From contig NZ_MOOY01000003.1 of assembly GCF_001931685.1 (NCBI RefSeq), positions 412,419 through 476,418 of the forward strand: 64,000 nt of DNA. Reading direction: 5' to 3'. Position 1 is the stretch's first letter. Each line of letters starts with the position of its first letter. Under the pieces are notes generated by a model, which worked only from the letters and a program-made list of their open reading frames with translations, ran no database searches and was not told the DNA's origin. The position numbers and the translations under genes were made by a program. Positions 55,057 to 64,000 of the stretch are shown one piece after another. The stretch comes from Pararhizobium arenae. GTDB lineage: Bacteria > Pseudomonadota > Alphaproteobacteria > Rhizobiales > Rhizobiaceae.

Positions 55057-55516
55057 CACGCTTCCAATGTCGGTGAGAGCCTGAACAGGCGCACGGAGGA
55101 CCGATACCGAGGTTTCCCAACCTTCGGCGGCTAAACGTTCACAGGTTGTATGCGTCTGGCATTTTTGCGGGCGCAAAAATATGCTTTTCCGCGCGTCTCA
55201 CCGGGAGAAGTCGGATGGTCAGGTTACTTCACATGATGGATTGAATGCTACTCATCCGTGAGTCCCTGATCTCACGAATGGGTTATGGACACATCGTATA
55301 ATCATCTGGAGATCACGCTTTCCGCAATCCCAAGGTTCAAAAAGCTCATCGCAGTTGCGACAACCGCCGAGTATTAATGGGCTTTCTGTCAAGCGCTTGC
55401 GCGCATGACAGTCCTTCTTCTTCATTTCCGTGGTCAGTCCCCTGCTGAAACTTATACTCGTATAGGTATAAAACGATTGCAAGCCATTTGATTCGAATTT
55501 TCGCCATTCGGTTGCG
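55057..55516. other. Divergent intergenic region GT / VpsF-like gene
   Basis: These 460 bases contain the promoters of the two divergent polysaccharide genes. The repeated TATA elements at 55453-55473 (TATACTCGTATAGGTATAAA) probably mark a promoter for the VpsF-like gene. No gene is supported. Confidence 0.45.
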
Positions 55517-57145
55517 ATGAAGGGTCGGCTGGAATTTTTTGTCGTGCGGACGGCTTTCCTCGATCGTAACGTCACAAGCATCTTTACGAACGCCACTCGC
55601 TGTGGTGCAGTGTGCAGTCTATGGTTGTTTATGCTTGTGGGGCGTGTTGTGTTCCAGGCGTCGATATGGCTTTTCGCTCCTTGCCTGTTTCTGTTGTCGA
55701 ACAATCTGCTGTTCGGTTTCGGCGTGCGTTACATGAGCGGTGCGGGCAGTTTCTGGGAAAAGCTGCATCCTTCCTTTTACCTGCTGTGCCTCCTGTGTTG
55801 CATGACTGCACTTTTGCGCGACGGTGCGCGCCGTGCAGTTCCCGCCTGGATAAAGGGAAGCTGGCGGCTTCCGCTCGCCGTTGCCGCAGCCGTCCTGATC
55901 GTCGTCGCCATGCTTTCCCGCAGCGGCGGCGGTGATCTTTCCTCGATCGTCATAACGTTTCTCGCCCCGGCCATGCTGGCATATGTTCTGCAATTTGCGG
56001 GCGCCGGTGCACTTGTCGCGGTCGGAAGGTTTCTGGAGCTGTTCTTCGTGGCCAATTCGGCCCTCGGGCTTGCCGAATTTCTGTCGGGCTGGAGGCTGCT
56101 GCCGTTTTATGCGGCCGATCAGTTGATCACCTTCGACGCCCGCCCCACCGCGCTGCTCGGGCATCCGCTGATCAACGCCTTGCTGACCGGCGCGGTTCTG
56201 CTGATAAGCGTTTCACATCTCGTTTCTCGTGGGCTGAGCTTTCGGCTGCTGTGTCAGGCGGTCCTGCATTTTGCCGCGATGTTCGTTTTCGGCGGACGGG
56301 CAGCGCTCGTTCTGTGCTGCTGCCTGGTTGCGTTCTTTCTCGTCCGACGCTTCGGGCTGCTCTCCAAAGTCAGGCTTCTCGTCAGCCGTCGCGCGATGTT
56401 GTTGGCCTGTCTGGGCTTAATCGGTGTCGGGGTCGTCGTTTCCTCCGGCATCGCCGATCCGCTGCTTGCGCGTTTCGTCTCGTCGGCCAAGAGCGACCAG
56501 GCACGTCTGGCATCCGCCATCGTCCTAGCAGAGCTGACGCCGTTGCAGTGGATGATCGGCATGGAGCCCGACACGCGCCGGGCTTATCATGCCATGCTGC
56601 AAACACCTTTCGGCTTTGAAAGCGCGCCCGTTGCAATGACGATAGCCTATGGTTTGCCGCTGGCGCTCATGTTGCTGATCGCCGTGTGGCACCTCTTGTC
56701 CCGTTTCGCGAAAGACGCCTTCGCTGGTTCTAATGTCGTCGTCCTTTATTTCACGCTTGCCAGCTGGACCTCGCTTTCGATTGGTTCGAAGTCGTTGCTG
56801 GTGTCGCAGATGCTCGTGATCCTCGTCTGTGCCCGCGTCCCCGCGCCGATGGAAAAGAGGACTGTGATTTCGCGGAAGCGCGCCTCCGCCTTCCGGCGCT
56901 TTGCGTTCCGTCCGAAAGTCAGCGCTTTGCCGGCCCATGGTTCAGCTGCGCTTGTGGCGGGTGAAACAAGCGTTATATGTTCGCCCCATGCAGTGGAGAG
57001 ATCAGGCCATCATTCTCGGCGTCAGGCGTCATGGCGAAACCTCGGTCATCGCCGAAGTGATGACCCGCTCCCATGGGCGTCATCTGGGTATGGTGCGTTC
57101 GGGTCGTTCGCGGATGATGCAGCCGGTGCTTCAGCCGGGAAATGA
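55517..57145 (+). CDS. VpsF-like polysaccharide polymerase/O-antigen ligase family membrane protein
   Basis: A polytopic inner-membrane protein with about 12 helices. Motifs such as [23 protein letters not shown] in the middle and GRAALVLCC resemble the Wzy/O-antigen-ligase (VpsF) families that polymerise or attach polysaccharide repeats in the periplasm. The true end of the family is about residue 445 ([16 protein letters not shown]); the further ~100 residues are out-of-frame recO sequence, as the frame runs 158 bases into recO. The start is uncertain: ATG at 55517 or at about 55631 (MLVGRVVF). Confidence 0.8.
   Translation: MKGRLEFFVVRTAFLDRNVTSIFTNATRCGAVCSLWLFMLVGRVVFQASIWLFAPCLFLLSNNLLFGFGVRYMSGAGSFWEKLHPSFYLLCLLCCMTALLRDGARRAVPAWIKGSWRLPLAVAAAVLIVVAMLSRSGGGDLSSIVITFLAPAMLAYVLQFAGAGALVAVGRFLELFFVANSALGLAEFLSGWRLLPFYAADQLITFDARPTALLGHPLINALLTGAVLLISVSHLVSRGLSFRLLCQAVLHFAAMFVFGGRAALVLCCCLVAFFLVRRFGLLSKVRLLVSRRAMLLACLGLIGVGVVVSSGIADPLLARFVSSAKSDQARLASAIVLAELTPLQWMIGMEPDTRRAYHAMLQTPFGFESAPVAMTIAYGLPLALMLLIAVWHLLSRFAKDAFAGSNVVVLYFTLASWTSLSIGSKSLLVSQMLVILVCARVPAPMEKRTVISRKRASAFRRFAFRPKVSALPAHGSAALVAGETSVICSPHAVERSGHHSRRQASWRNLGHRRSDDPLPWASSGYGAFGSFADDAAGASAGK
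56951..56978 (+). promoter_or_regulatory. Candidate recO promoter
   Basis: CTTGTG, 16 bases, TTATAT resembles the rhizobial sigma-70 consensus. The -10 ends 9 bases before the recO ATG, which would give a leaderless or nearly leaderless mRNA; no ribosome site is seen. Confidence 0.45.
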
Positions 57146-57734
57146 CGTCGAGGTAACGTGGCGCGCGCGGCTGGAAGAGCATATGGGCGAGTTCCGGATC
57201 GAGCCCGTGCGGTTGCGGGCAGCGCAGCTTATGGAGAGCGCAACCGCCGTTTATGGCGTTCAGGCCATGGCGGCCCTGCTTCGTCTCTTGCCGGAACGCG
57301 ATCCCCATCCGTATCTGCACGATGCGCTGTCGGTTATTCTTGAGCATCTCGACAACCCTGCCGATGCCGGCGAACTCTTCGTACGTTTCGAAATCGCCGT
57401 TCTCAACGACCTCGGTTTCGGGCTGGATCTCAACGAATGCGCGGCAACCGGCACGCGCTCCGATCTTGTTTATGTTTCTCCGAAATCCGGCCGGGCCGTC
57501 AGCCGCGATGCCGGCGCGCCCTATGCGGATCGCATGCTGGCGCTTCCCGCCTTTCTTTCAGACTGCGCAAGGGCTGCAGATCACGACAGCCTGCTTGCGG
57601 CCTTCCGCATGACGGCCCATTTCCTCAATCGCCATGTCTACGAACCGCGCGGAATTGTCCTGCCGGCTGCCCGCGACGGCTTTATCCAGTCCGCCCTGAA
57701 GGCGCTGCGGCAGCAAACGCCGGCAGCCCAATGA
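56988..57734 (+). CDS. recO: DNA repair protein RecO
   Basis: RecO loads RecA on gapped DNA with RecR. N-terminal OB fold begins [26 protein letters not shown], with [12 protein letters not shown], and the C-terminal helical domain includes [22 protein letters not shown] with Asp/Cys typical of the family, then [12 protein letters not shown]-like and a basic tail. The 248 residues are complete. Its 5' part is overlapped by the VpsF-like frame. Genes downstream follow at 28 bases (thioesterase). Confidence 0.95.
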   Translation: MQWRDQAIILGVRRHGETSVIAEVMTRSHGRHLGMVRSGRSRMMQPVLQPGNDVEVTWRARLEEHMGEFRIEPVRLRAAQLMESATAVYGVQAMAALLRLLPERDPHPYLHDALSVILEHLDNPADAGELFVRFEIAVLNDLGFGLDLNECAATGTRSDLVYVSPKSGRAVSRDAGAPYADRMLALPAFLSDCARAADHDSLLAAFRMTAHFLNRHVYEPRGIVLPAARDGFIQSALKALRQQTPAAQ

Positions 57735-57762
57735 AACCTTTCATTCTCTCCACGAGGCTCCC

Positions 57763-58290
57763 ATGACAGTTGAAATCTATCCCGGCGTCACCGTCCCCGG
57801 CATTGGCACATTGCCCCTGGCCGAGGTCGCGCGCGACGGCGGGCTGAAAGCCTTGCAGCGATTGCTCGAGGGAACCTATCCGGCGCCGTCGATGGCAGCG
57901 ACGTTGAAGTTCACGCTGGATGAGGTCGAGGAGGGCAGGGTTCTGTTTCGCGGGCTGCCAACCAGCGAGCACCTCAATCCGCTCGGCACCGTGCATGGCG
58001 GCTGGAGCGCCACCATCATGGATTCCGCCCTTGGCTGCGCGGTCATGACCACGCTGAAGCCCGGCGAAGGTTACACGACCGTCGAGTTCAAGGTGAACCT
58101 CGTGCGCCCGCTGCTGCCGGGCATGGGCGAGGTGTTCTGCGAGGGCAAGATCGTCCATCGCGGCCGCACGATTGCCACGTCCGAGTGCTGGCTGAAGGAT
58201 GCCGGCGGCAAACTGCTTGCCCATGGCACGGAAACCTGCGCCATTTTCCCGATGGAGAATATGATGCGGGGTGGCCGCATCGGCGAATGA
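57763..58290 (+). CDS. PaaI-family thioesterase (hotdog fold)
   Basis: A 175-residue hotdog thioesterase. The signature GTVHGGWSATIMDSALG carries the G-x-x-H-G-G loop and the catalytic Asp/Glu helix, and the tetramer-type strand LVRPLLPGMGEVFCEGKIVHRGRTIAT follows. It hydrolyses acyl-CoA, probably aromatic or medium-chain; substrate unknown. It follows recO by 28 bases and may be cotranscribed. Confidence 0.9.
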   Translation: MTVEIYPGVTVPGIGTLPLAEVARDGGLKALQRLLEGTYPAPSMAATLKFTLDEVEEGRVLFRGLPTSEHLNPLGTVHGGWSATIMDSALGCAVMTTLKPGEGYTTVEFKVNLVRPLLPGMGEVFCEGKIVHRGRTIATSECWLKDAGGKLLAHGTETCAIFPMENMMRGGRIGE

Positions 58291-58360
58291 ATGTGTTCGT
58301 CCGCGCGTGAGGGAAGATGAAATGCGTCGTCGTCTCCGGCCGGTTAGTTGAGGAGGAAGC

Positions 58361-61237
58361 ATGATCGAGATCGTAGCGCTGGTCGGTTTCGTTCTGGCCA
58401 TCTTGGCGTTCATGAACAACCGCCGCACGGCCGAGCGGCTGGAAACGGAACTCGATGCGATCAGGGGCGAACTGAAGCGCCTGCAAGAGAGCGCGGTGCT
58501 TCCCGTTTCGCTGGAAAGCGCGGTTGAAACACCGGCCGCCAGCCCGGACGGCGATGAAGAGGCCGTCGTGGCCGGAGCGGACAGTGGCCAAGCCGCAGCG
58601 CACGATGAACCCTATCTGCAGGAAACTGTCGAACGTGCATCCCGCGGCGAGCCTTGGGGTAAGATGCCGGAGCCGGCGTCTACGGTCGATGCGGCTGCGC
58701 CGCGCCCGAAGGAGAGCCTTGAAAGCCGCCTTGGAGCGCGATGGGCTGTCTGGGTCGGCGGCATTGCGCTGGCCCTCGGTGGCGTGTTCATGGTGCGCTA
58801 TTCGATCGAGGCAGGACTGCTGAGCCCCGCCGTGCGCCTGGTCCTTGCTGCCGTCTTCGGCCTTCTTCTTGTCGCGGCAGGCGAAGTCATCCGTCGCGGG
58901 GCGAGCTTGCCCGGCCGCTTCGGGGCAGGCCAGTTCGACAACGCGATGATCCCCGGCATCCTCACCGCAGCCGGTGCCGTCACGCTGTTCGGCGCGGTTT
59001 ATGCGGCACATGGCATCTACGGCTTTATCGGGGCCGCTCCGGCGTTCCTGCTGCTCGGACTTGTTTCGCTTGCAACGGTCGGACTGTCGCTTCTCCATGG
59101 TCAGGCGCTTGCGGGGCTGGGCCTTCTTGCCGCGATGCTCGCGCCTGCATTGATCGCCTCCGAAAGCCCAAGGCCCTGGGTGCTGTTTTCGTATCTGGCC
59201 GTCGCGTGGCTTGCGACCCTTCTGGCAGCGCGGCTGCGGCGATGGTCGGTCGTGCCGGCCATCGGCAATATCGGTCTTTGTCTCTGGTCGCTGGCCTACA
59301 TCGCATCGTCTGTTCCCTTCGACGTTTCTCCGATCGTGTCCGCCATGCTGGTCATGATCGCCGGCGTTGGCCTTGTCTGGCCCGCCGCTGCTCCACTTTT
59401 GCAGAAGCAGGCGGCGCTGATCGGAGCGCGGCAAGAGGAGCCCGGACCGGCACCGCAAGAAGACGTCGAGGCTTTGAACGAAGGAGACATTCCGGTTCAA
59501 TCCTCGTCGCCGATACCCGCGGCGTCGCTTGACTGGTCATGCATATTGCAGCCGCCGTTCGCCGCGGTGACGGTCACCGCCGCGATTTCCGCTCTGCTCG
59601 TCGCACTTGGCCTGGTCGGGCCGCTCTTCACGTCGTCCGGCTATGCCGTCAGCGGCTTCGTTATTATCGTTGCCGCTCTCGCCGCGCTTGGCGCCGTCAG
59701 GGAAAATGCGGTCTATGCGGCCATCGGCGCGGCGCTTGCCGCCATCCTCGGTTTGTGGAGTATGACGTCGATCCATGATCTCGTCACGCTCGCCGATCCC
59801 AGCCTTTCTGCCGTTTCAGAGACCGCAGCCGACGCGCAGCCTGCCGCCTTCGTGCTCTCGGCCTGCTTTGTGCTGCTCGCCGCTTTGGTCCTGATCTTGC
59901 GGGCCACCTCGCGACCGGTGTTTGCAGTATGCTGGTCAGCTATTGCGGCGGCCGCCCCGGCAGCGCTGATGGCGACATCGCTGATCATGACCGGAAATCT
60001 CTTCTTCGATGCCCTCCACGGGGGCATTTCAATTCTCCTTGGTCTCGTCCTGATCGGTCTTGCAGAAGGCGCCGTGCGCCGCGGTGCGGATGAAAGGGGT
60101 CTCATCTGGATGCAGGCCTTCCTGCTGGCCGGCTCCCTCGGCCAGTTCGTCATCGCGTTGCATGCTCTGACGAACGGGCTTGTCACCACGGTATCGATCG
60201 CGGTGGTGGGCGTAGTTTACGTCGCGGCTCTCCGCGTCCGAAGCTGGAGGGCGCTACCGTGGATGATGGTCGGAGCGGCACTCGTCGTTCTTGCGCGGAT
60301 TGCCTGGGATCCGACGATTGTCGGTACATCCGAGCTCGGTCGCACGCCGATCTTCAATGCACTTCTCCCAGGTTATGGCATTCCCGCGCTGCTGCTCGTG
60401 ATCTCTGCCTATGCCCTTCGGACATGGCCGGATATCCGCGTGCGAAATCTTCTGCAGGCGCTGGCAAGCATCTTCGTCCTGCTGACGGCGGCCATCCTCG
60501 TTCGCCATGCCATGAATGACGGGGTTCTCGACAGCGCGGCCCCAACCCTTGCGGAGCAAGCGATTTACACGCTCCTGGCAATCGGCGCTTCTGGCATCTT
60601 CCTGATGCTCGATCTGCGTTCCCCGAGCCCGATCTTCCGCTATGGCGGCATGGCAGTTGGCGTCTGGTCGATGCTTTCCGTTTTGTCGGCCCACCTTTTC
60701 TATCTCAATCCGTATTTCAGCGGCGAAAGGCTCGGCCGTTTTCCGGTCTTTGACCTGCTGTTGATCGGTTATTTGTTGCCGGGTGTCGGTTACGGTGTGC
60801 TCGCCCGCTACGCCCGCCATCGCCGGCCCTTGCCCTATGTGATGGCGCTCGCCGTTTCCGGCGTCTTGTTGATTTTTGCCTGGGCGACGCTGTCTGTCCG
60901 GCGCTTCTGGCAGGGAGAGGCCATCGCCGGCTGGAACGGTTTTCTGCAGGCAGAAACATACACCTATTCCGTCGTCTGGCTGTTGCTGGGTGTGATCCTG
61001 CTCGCAGTCGGTTCGCGCTATGATGCCAAGAGCCTGCGGATCACCTCGGCAGTTCTTGTCTTCATCGCCGTCATCAAGGTCTTCCTGATCGATATGGCCA
61101 ATCTCGAAGGCTTCCTGAGAGCGCTGTCGTTCATCGGTCTAGGCGTCGTGTTGATCGGTATAGGTCTGTTCTACCAGCGCATATTGTCGGCGAAGTCGGA
61201 GGCTCCGGTAGACACCGAGCCGACGACAGCCAAATAA
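58361..61237 (+). CDS. DUF2339 giant membrane protein
   Basis: A 958-residue polytopic inner-membrane protein of the DUF2339 family. N-terminal helix (IEIVALVGFVLAILAFM), a coiled coil ERLETELDAIRGELKRLQE, an acidic/Ala-rich linker, then LGARWAVWVGGIALALGGVFMVRYSIE, the family hallmark, and over 20 helices. Its function is unknown; relatives are widespread and may be wall- or lipid-related. GAGGAGGAAGC precedes the ATG. The next gene follows by 30 bases. Confidence 0.93.
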   Translation: MIEIVALVGFVLAILAFMNNRRTAERLETELDAIRGELKRLQESAVLPVSLESAVETPAASPDGDEEAVVAGADSGQAAAHDEPYLQETVERASRGEPWGKMPEPASTVDAAAPRPKESLESRLGARWAVWVGGIALALGGVFMVRYSIEAGLLSPAVRLVLAAVFGLLLVAAGEVIRRGASLPGRFGAGQFDNAMIPGILTAAGAVTLFGAVYAAHGIYGFIGAAPAFLLLGLVSLATVGLSLLHGQALAGLGLLAAMLAPALIASESPRPWVLFSYLAVAWLATLLAARLRRWSVVPAIGNIGLCLWSLAYIASSVPFDVSPIVSAMLVMIAGVGLVWPAAAPLLQKQAALIGARQEEPGPAPQEDVEALNEGDIPVQSSSPIPAASLDWSCILQPPFAAVTVTAAISALLVALGLVGPLFTSSGYAVSGFVIIVAALAALGAVRENAVYAAIGAALAAILGLWSMTSIHDLVTLADPSLSAVSETAADAQPAAFVLSACFVLLAALVLILRATSRPVFAVCWSAIAAAAPAALMATSLIMTGNLFFDALHGGISILLGLVLIGLAEGAVRRGADERGLIWMQAFLLAGSLGQFVIALHALTNGLVTTVSIAVVGVVYVAALRVRSWRALPWMMVGAALVVLARIAWDPTIVGTSELGRTPIFNALLPGYGIPALLLVISAYALRTWPDIRVRNLLQALASIFVLLTAAILVRHAMNDGVLDSAAPTLAEQAIYTLLAIGASGIFLMLDLRSPSPIFRYGGMAVGVWSMLSVLSAHLFYLNPYFSGERLGRFPVFDLLLIGYLLPGVGYGVLARYARHRRPLPYVMALAVSGVLLIFAWATLSVRRFWQGEAIAGWNGFLQAETYTYSVVWLLLGVILLAVGSRYDAKSLRITSAVLVFIAVIKVFLIDMANLEGFLRALSFIGLGVVLIGIGLFYQRILSAKSEAPVDTEPTTAK

Positions 61238-61267
61238 GCGCTAACCGTTTCTCGTGCCGGATATGTC

Positions 61268-61924
61268 ATGACCGTTTCAGCCTCGCTTGTTGCCGCCTTC
61301 GCGCCTGCCGAAGATATTGCCGCCGATCTCTTGCCCCACGCCGTTTCCGGCAATGACGGCTCCCATGACGTCGCGCACCTGCTCAGGGTGTGGAAGAACG
61401 CATGTGCCATCCGGGCCGAGGAGGGCGGCGACATACGCATTCTCGCCGCTGCCGTCCTGCTGCACGATTGCGTCGCCGTGGAAAAGAACTCGCCCCTGAG
61501 ATCGCAGGCTTCCCGGCTTGCTGCCGAAAAGGCGCGTGGCCTGCTTGCTGATCTCGGGTGGCTGTCACAGGATATCGATGCCGTCGGCCATGCCATCCTG
61601 ACCCACAGTTTTTCTGCCGGCATCGCGCCTGAAACGCTGGAGGCAAAAATCCTGCAGGATGCCGACCGCCTGGATGCGATCGGCATGGTGGGCGCGGCCA
61701 GATGCTTCTACATTGCCGGACGTATGGGAAGCGCGCTTTACGATCCGCTCGATCCGCTTGCGGAAAAAAGACCGCTCGACGACAAGGCTTTTGCAATCGA
61801 TCATTTCGAAACCAAGCTGTTTCGGCTGGCTGATGGTTTCCAGACCGGCGCGGGGCGGGAGCTTGCAGAGAAGCGGCAGGCGAAACTCTCGCAGGTGCTT
61901 GCCATGCTGCTTGAAGAAATATAG
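61268..61924 (+). CDS. HD-domain phosphohydrolase (YedJ-like)
   Basis: A 218-residue HD-superfamily metal hydrolase. Metal ligands: SHDVAHLLRVW (near residue 32; His), LLHDCVAVEK (HD pair near residue 66), AILTHSF and ILQDADRLDAIGMVG (Asp near residue 130). The N-terminal insert and length fit the YedJ type, likely acting on nucleotides or phosphorylated metabolites. It may be cotranscribed with the DUF2339 and MOSC genes. Confidence 0.85.
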   Translation: MTVSASLVAAFAPAEDIAADLLPHAVSGNDGSHDVAHLLRVWKNACAIRAEEGGDIRILAAAVLLHDCVAVEKNSPLRSQASRLAAEKARGLLADLGWLSQDIDAVGHAILTHSFSAGIAPETLEAKILQDADRLDAIGMVGAARCFYIAGRMGSALYDPLDPLAEKRPLDDKAFAIDHFETKLFRLADGFQTGAGRELAEKRQAKLSQVLAMLLEEI

Positions 61925-62004
61925 CCAATTCAGGGCGCTGGCGGGATGTGCGGAATCGGTTTGCCAGCATCTTGAATCGGAATGGCAACGGACGGAGGCG
62001 GGCT

Positions 62005-62850
62005 TTGCAGGTCATTGGATTGAACATTCACCCGCTGAAAAGCGGCCGGGCCATTGCCCGCGAAATCGTCGATATCGATCGCGACGGCTTGCGCGGCGAT
62101 CGGCGTTTCATGCTGATCGATCCCGACGGGCGCTTCATAACGCAGCGCGAATTACAAAGCCTTGCCCAGGTCGAGGCAGCGCATGTGCCGAACGGTGTCA
62201 GCCTCGCCATGGGCGGCCGCAAGCTTACCGTCACCTTTGATCCTGCAGTCCGCATGGATGTCCGTATCTGGTCGAGCGGGGTCAACGCCGCTGTTGCCTC
62301 GGACGATGTCAACGCGACGCTGTCCGGCTGGTTCGGTCGTCCCGTCAAACTTGTCCACATGGACGAGCGGGCAAGCCGCGTCGAGGGCGAGGAATGGGCG
62401 GGTGAAGCCGCGCCCGTCGGCTTCGCCGATGGCTTTCCCATCCTCATCACCACCATGGCCTCGCTTGCTGATCTCAACGTCTCGCTGATCGCGAAAGGGC
62501 AGGAGCCGGTCGGCATGGACCGTTTCCGCACCAATATCCTCATCGACAGCGACGAGCCCTGGGACGAAGATTTCTGGGAGAGCGTCGAGATCGGCGGCAT
62601 TGTCTTCGATCTCGTCAAGCCCTGTGCGCGCTGCATCATGACGACGCAAGACCAGATCACCGGCGAGCGCGTCGGCGGCAATCCTATTCAGGGATTGGCC
62701 GAGAAACGCATGTCTGCAGACCGCCGGGTACCCGGCGTGCTCTTCGGCTGGAATGCAGTCGCGCGCAGTAGCGGCGCCGTGCGTCTGGGCGACGAGGTGC
62801 GCATCCTGAAGACGCGCACCGAACGTTGGCCTATGAAGATCCGCGCCTAG
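62005..62850 (+). CDS. MOSC domain protein (mARC/YcbX-like molybdenum-cofactor sulfurase-type)
   Basis: A 281-residue protein: N-terminal MOSC_N region (VIGLNIHPLKSGRAIAREIVDIDRDGLRGDRRFMLIDPDGRFITQR) and C-terminal MOSC domain with PVGMDRFRTNILID and the conserved cysteine in KPCARCIMTT that coordinates molybdenum cofactor. YcbX-type enzymes reduce N-hydroxylated compounds. The best start is TTG at 62005, with GGAGGCGG 5 bases upstream; the ATG at 61948 would add an Arg/Asn-rich stretch. Confidence 0.88.
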   Translation: MQVIGLNIHPLKSGRAIAREIVDIDRDGLRGDRRFMLIDPDGRFITQRELQSLAQVEAAHVPNGVSLAMGGRKLTVTFDPAVRMDVRIWSSGVNAAVASDDVNATLSGWFGRPVKLVHMDERASRVEGEEWAGEAAPVGFADGFPILITTMASLADLNVSLIAKGQEPVGMDRFRTNILIDSDEPWDEDFWESVEIGGIVFDLVKPCARCIMTTQDQITGERVGGNPIQGLAEKRMSADRRVPGVLFGWNAVARSSGAVRLGDEVRILKTRTERWPMKIRA

Positions 62851-62858
62851 GTTCGGGC

Positions 62859-63851
62859 CTAAACCCAGCCGCGCCGCTTGAAGTATAAAAACGGCATCAA
62901 CGCGGAGAAGATCATCAAACCGATCGCCCACGGATAGCCGAGGCGCCATTGAAGTTCCGGCATCAGCTCGAAGTTCATGCCGTACATCGAGGCGACCAGC
63001 GTCGGCGGCAGGAAAACCACCGACGCGACGGTGAAGATCTTGATGATCTGGTTCTGCTCCAGATTGATCAGCCCCAGCGTCGCATCGAGCAGGAAGTTGA
63101 TCTTGCCCGAAAGAAACGTGGCATGGTCGCCAAGCGACGACGCATCCCGCTGCACCAGCTTCATCAACTGGCGTGTTTCCTTTGACGGCTTGCGCACCGG
63201 GTTCTCGATTGCGGCATGATAGGCGACAAGCCGCGAGATGCTGACGAGGCTTTCACGCACGCCGCTCAGGAAGTCGCCCTTGCGGCCCAGCTGTTCGATC
63301 AGTGCCTCGAGGTCCCGCGTCTTTTTGGCGGAAGACCGCGATTTGCCGCGGAACACTTCGCGTGAAAGGCCGTCGATCTCGTTGCCGAGCCGCTCCAGCA
63401 CATCCGCCATACGGTCGATGATCGCCTCGATGATGCCGAGCATGACATCCTCGCCGGTTTCGTAGCTGTAGCCGTTCCCGCGCAGCGCACGGTTGCAAAA
63501 TGCGGCGAAGGGTTTGGCTTCGGCGTAGCGAACGCTCACCAGCGTTGGACCGCGCAGGATGAAGGTGACCGGCATCTTTGCCGGTTCGTCTGTATCGACA
63601 TGGGTGAGCGCCGTCAGGGTCATGAACTCGGCGCCGTCCTCCTGGTAGAGTCGTGCGGAAAGCTCGATATCTTCCATCTCCTCACGGGTCGGAATGGTGA
63701 TGTGAAGGGCTGCCTCGACTTCTGCAACCTCCTGAGGCGTTGGGTCCAGCAGGTCATACCAGAGGGCAGGGGAGATCGCCTGCTCGATGGCGGCGTTGGA
63801 AACAGGGCGCAGGCAAAAGCGCTCAGCCTTGCGGGCATAAACTTGCAGCAT
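62859..63851 (-). CDS. corA: CorA-family magnesium/divalent cation transporter
   Basis: A 330-residue homopentameric inner-membrane channel for Mg2+. A cytoplasmic alpha/beta funnel (residues ~1-260) is followed by two membrane helices at the C-terminus. The selectivity motif YGMNF (residues 290-294) sits between them and the C-terminus ends in basic FKRRGWV. GGAGTGAAC precedes the ATG. Convergent with the MOSC gene, 8 bases apart. Confidence 0.94.
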   Translation of the reverse strand: MLQVYARKAERFCLRPVSNAAIEQAISPALWYDLLDPTPQEVAEVEAALHITIPTREEMEDIELSARLYQEDGAEFMTLTALTHVDTDEPAKMPVTFILRGPTLVSVRYAEAKPFAAFCNRALRGNGYSYETGEDVMLGIIEAIIDRMADVLERLGNEIDGLSREVFRGKSRSSAKKTRDLEALIEQLGRKGDFLSGVRESLVSISRLVAYHAAIENPVRKPSKETRQLMKLVQRDASSLGDHATFLSGKINFLLDATLGLINLEQNQIIKIFTVASVVFLPPTLVASMYGMNFELMPELQWRLGYPWAIGLMIFSALMPFLYFKRRGWV

Positions 63852-64000
63852 CGTTCACTCCTTCGGCATCTGCCGGCCGGAGCGAAGCGCGACGTGCTTG
63901 CTACCGGACAGATCGTGCCATTGCGGTCGATAATCGACTGTCGGTGTCCATTGATTGTGTCCGTTTGACGTTAGCGCCGAATGACGCCCGCCGTGGAAAT
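63852..64000. other. Upstream region of corA
   Basis: The last 149 bases hold the corA promoter region. No gene start is seen before the window ends. Confidence 0.4.

Noticed and set aside
55252-55704. 150-codon minus-strand frame overlapping the VpsF-like gene start
   Set aside because: Overlaps a membrane protein with clear helices; composition is random-like and it lacks a ribosome site.

Overview
The window is a chromosomal segment of a Rhizobiales bacterium, most likely Rhizobiaceae (Rhizobium/Agrobacterium/Neorhizobium group). This rests on a rhizobial-type porin, a PleC-like cell-cycle kinase next to glnE, a single bifunctional Rsh (p)ppGpp enzyme, the order slt-dapA-smpB, then rpoZ-rsh-acpS-lepB-rnc-era, an intergenic palindromic element of the rhizobial RIME type, two CtrA-like boxes, and GC-rich coding DNA. 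No transposase, phage integrase or CRISPR array was seen.

Layout. 1-9.5 kb: glnE, convergent PleC-like kinase, pepN, EamA transporter. 9.5-14 kb: MFS transporter, two tandem very small genes, a uracil-DNA glycosylase-like protein and an Hsp70-like ATPase, all on the minus strand. 14-18.9 kb: ETF-ubiquinone oxidoreductase with an overlapping acetyltransferase, L,D-transpeptidase, DoxX protein, lipid kinase. 18.9-25.3 kb: AMP nucleosidase, porin, alpha/beta hydrolase, lytic transglycosylase. 25.6-35.4 kb: housekeeping core dapA-smpB, a NYN nuclease, rpoZ-rsh, DUF3563, DUF2062, acpS-lepB-rnc-era.

35.4-57 kb is the accessory part. After era come a RIME-like repeat, a glutathionyl-hydroquinone reductase and tex, then a surface-polysaccharide locus: flippase and two GT4 glycosyltransferases in one overlapping operon, facing a minus-strand pair made of a GH10-like glycosidase and a phage-tail-like protein. 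Next are small secreted proteins, tRNA-Ser(GCT), a zinc-ribbon protein, a large caspase-Sel1-peptidoglycan-binding protein, two tandem PilZ-like proteins, an aminotransferase, a mini-Sel1 protein and a third glycosyltransferase divergent from a VpsF-like polymerase/ligase. recO, which in many alphaproteobacteria directly follows era, appears only after this 21.6 kb block. The VpsF-like frame runs 158 bases into recO.

57.8-63.9 kb: PaaI-type thioesterase, a giant DUF2339 membrane protein, an HD hydrolase, a MOSC protein, and CorA on the opposite strand.

Functionally the window combines nitrogen and stringent control (glnE, rsh), envelope biogenesis (porin, L,D-transpeptidase, Slt, signal peptidase), cell-cycle signalling (PleC-like kinase, CtrA boxes) and exopolysaccharide export. 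The most novel-looking unit is the GH10-like enzyme, whose substrate-pocket residues are replaced, translationally coupled to a phage-tail-domain protein inside the polysaccharide locus.
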